Positions 60,629 through 64,000 of a DNA stretch of 64,000 bases are shown here, piece by piece. The first letter of the stretch is position 1. The number at the start of each line of letters is the position of its first letter. The position numbers and the translations under genes were made by a program. This stretch comes from Paenibacillus polysaccharolyticus (GTDB taxonomy: Bacteria > Bacillota > Bacilli > Paenibacillales > Paenibacillaceae). A model generated the notes under the pieces. That model saw only the letters and a program-made list of their open reading frames with translations. It ran no database searches and was not told the DNA's origin. The DNA is taken from NCBI RefSeq assembly GCF_900102085.1, contig NZ_FMVM01000018.1, positions 1 to 64,000 of the forward strand, in the 5' to 3' direction.

Positions 60629-60686
60629 TTCCTTTATGAAAAAACACTATTAGCATTTAGCTATTAGTGTTTTTTTTCATAAAGGA
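60629..60686. repeat. long perfect-like inverted repeat at the islet's left edge
   Basis: TTCCTTTATGAAAAAACACT and its complement AGTGTTTTTTTTCATAAAGG and AA face each other around a TATTAGC/GCTA-rich loop; the right arm has two extra T. The 3' arm carries eight T in a row, so it may serve as a terminator for yeeN, yet the arms are much longer than needed. It marks the shift from normal to AT-rich composition. Confidence 0.6.
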
Positions 60687-60768
60687 AGTACCCTCATTTA
60701 CCTTTCAGATCACTTTAGTGTCTAATGATGGCATTCTCTATAATTAGCTCAATTGTTTTACATTTTAA

Positions 60769-60878
60769 TTATTCTTGTATACCATCAAAAACGTATTCTA
60801 ATATTCCAGAAATATTCAACAAATTCCTTTCTTTAAAATATTCCTGTTTCTTACAAGCTAGATCAATATCACTTCTTT
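60769..60878 (-). pseudogene. short degraded coding remnant downstream of the PUA/EVE-like gene
   Basis: On the minus strand one frame reads DLACKKQEYFKERNLLNISG and then ILEYVFDGIQE before a stop. It looks protein-like, but no start codon or ribosome site opens it. It is probably the end of a lost gene of the same islet. No family recognised. Confidence 0.25.
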
Positions 60879-60899
60879 ATTCTGTTAAAAAAATACAAT

Positions 60900-61322
60900 C
60901 TAAATGTATTTTTTTGTGATCACTTGCCAAACTTTTAATCCAAGTGAATAAGCAATGAGAATCATAGTCTGATTCCATTGAATCTTATACTCCGTTTTAT
61001 CAATTGTGGCCTCAGTCAGTATATTCGTAATTTTATCAGCTGTTAATGGCGTACTCAATTTTTCAAATCGATTTAGGTACATATAGTGTTCTTCATTTTC
61101 TTTCCCAATGTAATCTTTAATTTCAACGATACCTGTTGCTATTCCCCTTGCAATTATCCCCACACCACTACTATAGAGATAAACAATATCGTTTGCTTCA
61201 ATTGTATCGATATAATGCTTCCAAGGGCTATAGTAAGCGGAACATTTCATGTTACTAATCATGTCATTTTCAGCTTGAGGGTTGTTTGATTTATTTGTAT
61301 TAATAATATAAACCTTTGGCAT
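60900..61322 (-). CDS. PUA/EVE-like domain protein
   Basis: ATG 61322 (AAAGGA upstream) gives 140 residues; the longer open frame lacks a site. The pattern matches PUA-superfamily EVE-like domains: PKVYIINTNKSNN at the start, YYSPWKHYIDTIEANDIVYL, and YSSGVGIIARGIATGIVEIKD, then a C-terminal WNQTMILIAYSLGLKVWQ. Such domains recognise modified bases in DNA or RNA and are common in anti-phage genes. It faces away from the AbiH gene. AT-rich and unlike the flanking chromosome. The specific ligand is unknown. Confidence 0.65.
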   Translation of the reverse strand: MPKVYIINTNKSNNPQAENDMISNMKCSAYYSPWKHYIDTIEANDIVYLYSSGVGIIARGIATGIVEIKDYIGKENEEHYMYLNRFEKLSTPLTADKITNILTEATIDKTEYKIQWNQTMILIAYSLGLKVWQVITKKYI

Positions 61323-61424
61323 GGTCTCAATCCTTTTTGTAAGAGTATCTCTATTATATACAGTTTTAACCATAAATGATATGATAGGTAAAAGGATTTT
61401 ATAACAAAATGGAGGTATATTTAC

Positions 61425-61664
61425 ATGGCTGGAGCACCTGAATGGACAAGTTTTGAAAATTTAGCTATTTACATGTTTTTGGAGAAGTATCCCCATAAAT
61501 CAAGTGAAAATATAGCCGATGAGATTTTCAATAATAGCTTTCTAAAAAACAACTTCTTTATTCATAGAAAAAACGTGGATACAATTAAGCAGCATGTAGA
61601 CTTACTACGGAAACCTGAGTATCATGGGAGGCTTTTTATACCAGACTATAAAAATCTTAAATAA
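61425..61664 (+). CDS. small protein of unknown function in the AbiH islet
   Basis: The 79-residue product, MAGAPEWTSFENLAIYMFLE and onward, follows GGAGGTAT at normal spacing. It has no signal or membrane segment and no recognised family. The alternation of charged and aromatic residues suggests a small helical protein. It is divergent from the PUA/EVE-like gene, sharing an AT-rich promoter region (61323-61424). Confidence 0.6.
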   Translation: MAGAPEWTSFENLAIYMFLEKYPHKSSENIADEIFNNSFLKNNFFIHRKNVDTIKQHVDLLRKPEYHGRLFIPDYKNLK

Positions 61665-62355
61665 TAAGTATAGAGATTTTAGTATTAGAGTATATTGTTG
61701 CAATTGTTGGGACTGTTGGATTAAGGGGATTACAAGTGATTGGCGATGAATGGTTAAATAATTTACAAAAAAATTAAAAGAAATATTTTAGATACTGTAG
61801 CTGTACTACATAAAGATGGAGTTCTTTAGTCCCTAGACTACTTTGAAACTAAGAGCTTCTATGCGGAATACGACTAGTAACAGGTGGGGAGATTTACATT
61901 TGAATAGATAGGTATATGAGGGCTTTGAAATTCTGGCTGGATTCCACCACGAACACCTAGTACAAACTTCACATCGAGTCATTTCACCGGATTCTACAAG
62001 TTGATTGCTTTACTACTCGTTATGACTTTGCCACCTATGGTGCATGGGGAAATCAAGATGTTTTCACAACAAAAAGAACAATTCACCCCAATATTAAAAC
62101 CGGGCTCCTTCTTGAGGACGTTCGAAGATAATCTGAGATTAAGAAGTAAGATTGGCCAATCACTCATAGTTTTATCATAGTGCCAAAATCAACTAAGTCT
62201 CAGAAAATAATGAGCGAACTAAATTGATCGTAGATAATGTTGTGCAACGTCAATAGTAGATGTTTTAGCTCAATTGAATCGGAGCTCATGAGATAGGGAC
62301 AAGAAGAGATATAGTACTAAATATTATCAAAGTATGTTACTATGGAGGATTTTTC
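61665..62355 (+). other. AT-rich gene-free stretch with degraded coding fragments
   Basis: Several short frames read like protein but lack a start and ribosome site. One (61680-61780) reads LEYIVAIVGTVGLRGLQVIG before a stop. Two overlapping frames lie at 62000-62180, one hydrophobic (LIALLLVMTLPPMVHGEIK) and one reading DFATYGAWGNQDVFTTKR. They are probably relics of lost accessory genes. The last 80 bases form the AT-rich leader of the AbiH gene. Confidence 0.35.
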
Positions 62356-63570
62356 TTGAAAATATTAGTTATTGGAAATGGATTCGATTTAGCTCATGGA
62401 CTGCCAACAAAATACAACGATTTTTTAAAATTCCTCTCATTAATTAAAGCTATGTCTATGTATCGTGGTGGCATACTAAATTTTATTGAAAAGCATTTAA
62501 ATGAAACATCAAAAGTTAACAATAATATCAAACAGTACATTCACAAGTTAATTACAGAATTAACTCAAGAGTATGGAAGTATAAAAGATGAATCTCTTGC
62601 TAAAAATGTCGACCTGTTTTTTTTAGTAGATAAATCAGAGAACAAAGTAATTCGAGAAATTTTAGATAACATTAAGGGGAATTATTGGTATCAACATTTT
62701 GTTTCAGTTGAGTCTTATATTAATGAAGGTTGGATAGATTTTGAGTCTGAAATATCTCGGGTAATACAAGCTCTGGAACAGTATAGAATTAAAGAATGCT
62801 TTGATCAAAAAGATATTGTAGAAAAGGGCATTGAACAAACCCTTTTGTCAGTGAGTGTTCGAGAAAACAACCCAGATACATCTAAATTTAAAGTTGATGG
62901 AAAATTGCTTCAAAAACTTGAAGAGGATTTGACTAAGCTAATACGCTCTTTAGAGATATTCCTTGTGAATTGTGTCGAGAATATTGATATTGAGAGTACA
63001 CTTCCAGACATAAAGAACATCAATTTTGATAAAGTATTAAGTTTTAATTATACCAATACCTATGAGAAAGGTTATGTGTCTTTGTTTCGTCCTAAATTTG
63101 ACTTTATTCATGGAAAAGCAGATTCTAAACATAATCTAGAAACGAATAACATGGTCTTAGGCATTGATGAGTATTTAGACAGTACACAAGCGAGTAAAAA
63201 TACATCATTTATTTCTTATAAAAAATATTTTCAAAGAATACACAAGGAGACAGGCTGTGTTTATAAAGACTGGATAAGGAAAAATAATTCACAGTCTTCA
63301 TCTGAACTCTACATCTTCGGACATTCACTTGATATAACCGACAAGGATGTTCTTCGAGAATTGATTGAAATGGAAAATATGAAAACCACAATTTTTTACT
63401 ATAACAAAAAGGTATATTCATCTCAGATTGCAAATTTAGTAAAAGTACTAGGCGTAGATAATTTAATTTCACGAGTGCATGGTGAAAATAAAAGTATTAC
63501 TTTTAAGCAACAACAATCCCCAATTAAAGATGCAGAAACGCCTCCAATTTTAGATGAAGCAGTTCGTTAA
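62356..63570 (+). CDS. AbiH-family abortive-infection protein
   Basis: The 404-residue protein opens MKILVIGNGFDLAHGLPTKY and NDF, the family-defining AbiH signature at the N-terminus. Other family features are the WIDFESEISRVIQALEQY segment near residue 135, VLSFNYTNTYEKGY near residue 228, FIHGKADSKHNLETNNMVLGIDE, and the C-terminal LYIFGHSLDITDKDVLREL. AbiH proteins protect against phage by an abortive mechanism that is not well understood. The start is TTG with GGAGG 7 bases upstream. Base use is much more AT-rich than the surrounding chromosome, indicating transfer. Confidence 0.88.
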   Translation: MKILVIGNGFDLAHGLPTKYNDFLKFLSLIKAMSMYRGGILNFIEKHLNETSKVNNNIKQYIHKLITELTQEYGSIKDESLAKNVDLFFLVDKSENKVIREILDNIKGNYWYQHFVSVESYINEGWIDFESEISRVIQALEQYRIKECFDQKDIVEKGIEQTLLSVSVRENNPDTSKFKVDGKLLQKLEEDLTKLIRSLEIFLVNCVENIDIESTLPDIKNINFDKVLSFNYTNTYEKGYVSLFRPKFDFIHGKADSKHNLETNNMVLGIDEYLDSTQASKNTSFISYKKYFQRIHKETGCVYKDWIRKNNSQSSSELYIFGHSLDITDKDVLRELIEMENMKTTIFYYNKKVYSSQIANLVKVLGVDNLISRVHGENKSITFKQQQSPIKDAETPPILDEAVR

Positions 63571-63722
63571 AAAAGAAATATTGATGAAAGTATTACAACT
63601 CATTAAGCTTCATCCTAATTAGTAAGCAACTGAATTTAATCCGATGTTGTTTTGTCGACATTAATTGATAAACGTATAAAATTTCATACAAAAAGTTAGA
63701 GTAACAAACTATAGATCGTTCA

Positions 63723-63773
63723 GATCAATTTCACGACGTACAAGAAGTATTCAAGGTCGCTGGAGTATCGTGA
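63723..63773 (+). pseudogene. degraded fragment of a yeeN gene
   Basis: The bases from 63723 translate to DQFHDVQEVFKVAGVS and a stop. This matches DQFHAVQEAFKAAGVN of the intact yeeN at 60292-60339 in 13 of 16 residues, with about three quarters identity at the DNA level. It is preceded and followed by non-homologous sequence. It lies on the far side of the AT-rich islet, as expected for a piece of the target gene left by an insertion or duplication. Confidence 0.6.
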
Positions 63774-63839
63774 CTCCAGAGCAATCTACTTAACTTACTT
63801 ACGTATGTTCTAAATAATTATGCTTTAAATTGTTTGAAT

Positions 63840-63888
63840 AAAAAGAGTGTCTAGCCAATCCATTTCGATCGGGAGACACTCTTTTTCG
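63840..63888. terminator. bidirectional terminator at the window's right end
   Basis: AAAAAGAGTGTCT and AGACACTCTTTTT form a perfect 13-bp stem around a 23-base loop. It should end the minus-strand gene entering from the right. Confidence 0.8.
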
Positions 63889-63893
63889 CTATA

Positions 63894-64000
63894 TTAAGAT
63901 TTACTCGGCACAGTGTGGGCTTGCTTATCCGATGAATCGGATGTCTCTTTTTTCAATCCGCCAAATTTGAAGAGCACGATGCCACCTACAATGACAAGTA
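63894..64000 (-). CDS. C-terminal end of a membrane protein, 5' part outside the window
   Basis: The minus strand enters the window in frame and reads LVIVGGIVLFKFGGLKK, then a hydrophilic tail KETSDSSDKQAHTVPSKS and TAA at 63894. A final transmembrane helix and a cytosolic tail are evident. The family cannot be told from 34 residues. Confidence 0.6.
   Translation of the reverse strand, partial: LVIVGGIVLFKFGGLKKETSDSSDKQAHTVPSKS

Noticed and set aside
60725..60919. 64-codon plus-strand frame at the islet edge
   Set aside because: It overlaps a better minus-strand coding remnant and the PUA/EVE-like gene end, and its ATG has no ribosome site.
1..64000. CRISPR arrays, tRNA and rRNA genes
   Set aside because: No regularly spaced direct repeats with unique spacers, no cloverleaf with CCA-type end and no rRNA-like conserved stretches were seen on reading through both strands.

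Overview
The window most likely comes from a Paenibacillus (Bacillota) chromosome. The evidence is strong AGGAGG-type ribosome-binding sites, many TTG and GTG starts, S-layer-homology (SLH) anchored secreted proteins, a BceRS-BceAB-type module, a Bacillus-type cysJI pair, an M29 aminopeptidase and a YeeN/YebC protein. There are no rRNA or tRNA genes and no CRISPR array. Most genes stand alone or in pairs closed by clear intrinsic terminators, so this is ordinary chromosome with a few accessory patches.

Layout. 1-283 is the start of an IS3-type OrfA running off the left edge. 473-4616 holds a P-loop kinase-like gene, a PadR regulator overlapping a permease-prefix/SEDS-like membrane protein, and a lipoprotein YidC. 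4692-7821 is a LuxR-type regulator divergent from a methyltransferase/saccharopine-dehydrogenase-like pair, with an 18-bp operator between them. 7948-10079 has a small unknown gene, an amidohydrolase of the MTA/SAH deaminase type and an unknown membrane-anchored protein. 10566-13961 is a two-gene operon of a dockerin protein followed by a cohesin-SLH protein. 14249-19703 carries a UbiD decarboxylase, an HD-GYP phosphodiesterase, and an MFS transporter with a divergent TetR. 19764-22229 is a LacI repressor divergent from a butanediol-type dehydrogenase, with near-identical operators at both promoters. 22401-27106 holds a predicted beta-propeller protein, an old-yellow-enzyme and a NagZ-like lipoprotein.

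27182-31850 is the complete antimicrobial-peptide sensing and detoxification module (response regulator, kinase, ABC ATPase, permease). 32226-38551 holds Asp23, AraC with a divergent aldo/keto reductase, a cupin, an acyl-CoA synthetase and the M29 aminopeptidase. 38892-47476 has a cysteine-patterned LRR protein, a nitroreductase, a VanY-type peptidase, an iron-sulfur (HesB-like) protein, an autoregulated TetR with a two-gene target operon, a DUF1349 protein, an IS1595 remnant and an APH-family phosphotransferase. 47868-50073 has a SET-domain protein and an ABC-F ATPase. 50481-55733 encodes a 1750-residue GH43/Fn3/SLH surface enzyme. 56004-60486 has cysJ, cysI and a YeeN/YebC protein.

60490-63770 is a strikingly AT-rich islet with an AbiH-family abortive-infection gene and a PUA/EVE-like gene. 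It ends in a degraded fragment of the yeeN gene that borders it on the left, which marks it as an inserted defence islet.

The least explained signals are as follows. (i) A two-copy element (25477-25669 and 35349-35571) has long terminal inverted repeats that differ between copies but stay complementary within each copy, and a conserved interior that folds. (ii) The adjacent cohesin and dockerin genes lie outside any cellulosome cluster. (iii) The AbiH islet carries the yeeN remnant. (iv) A leader upstream of the GH43 gene has a promoter, mini-ORF, terminator and cre-like operator.
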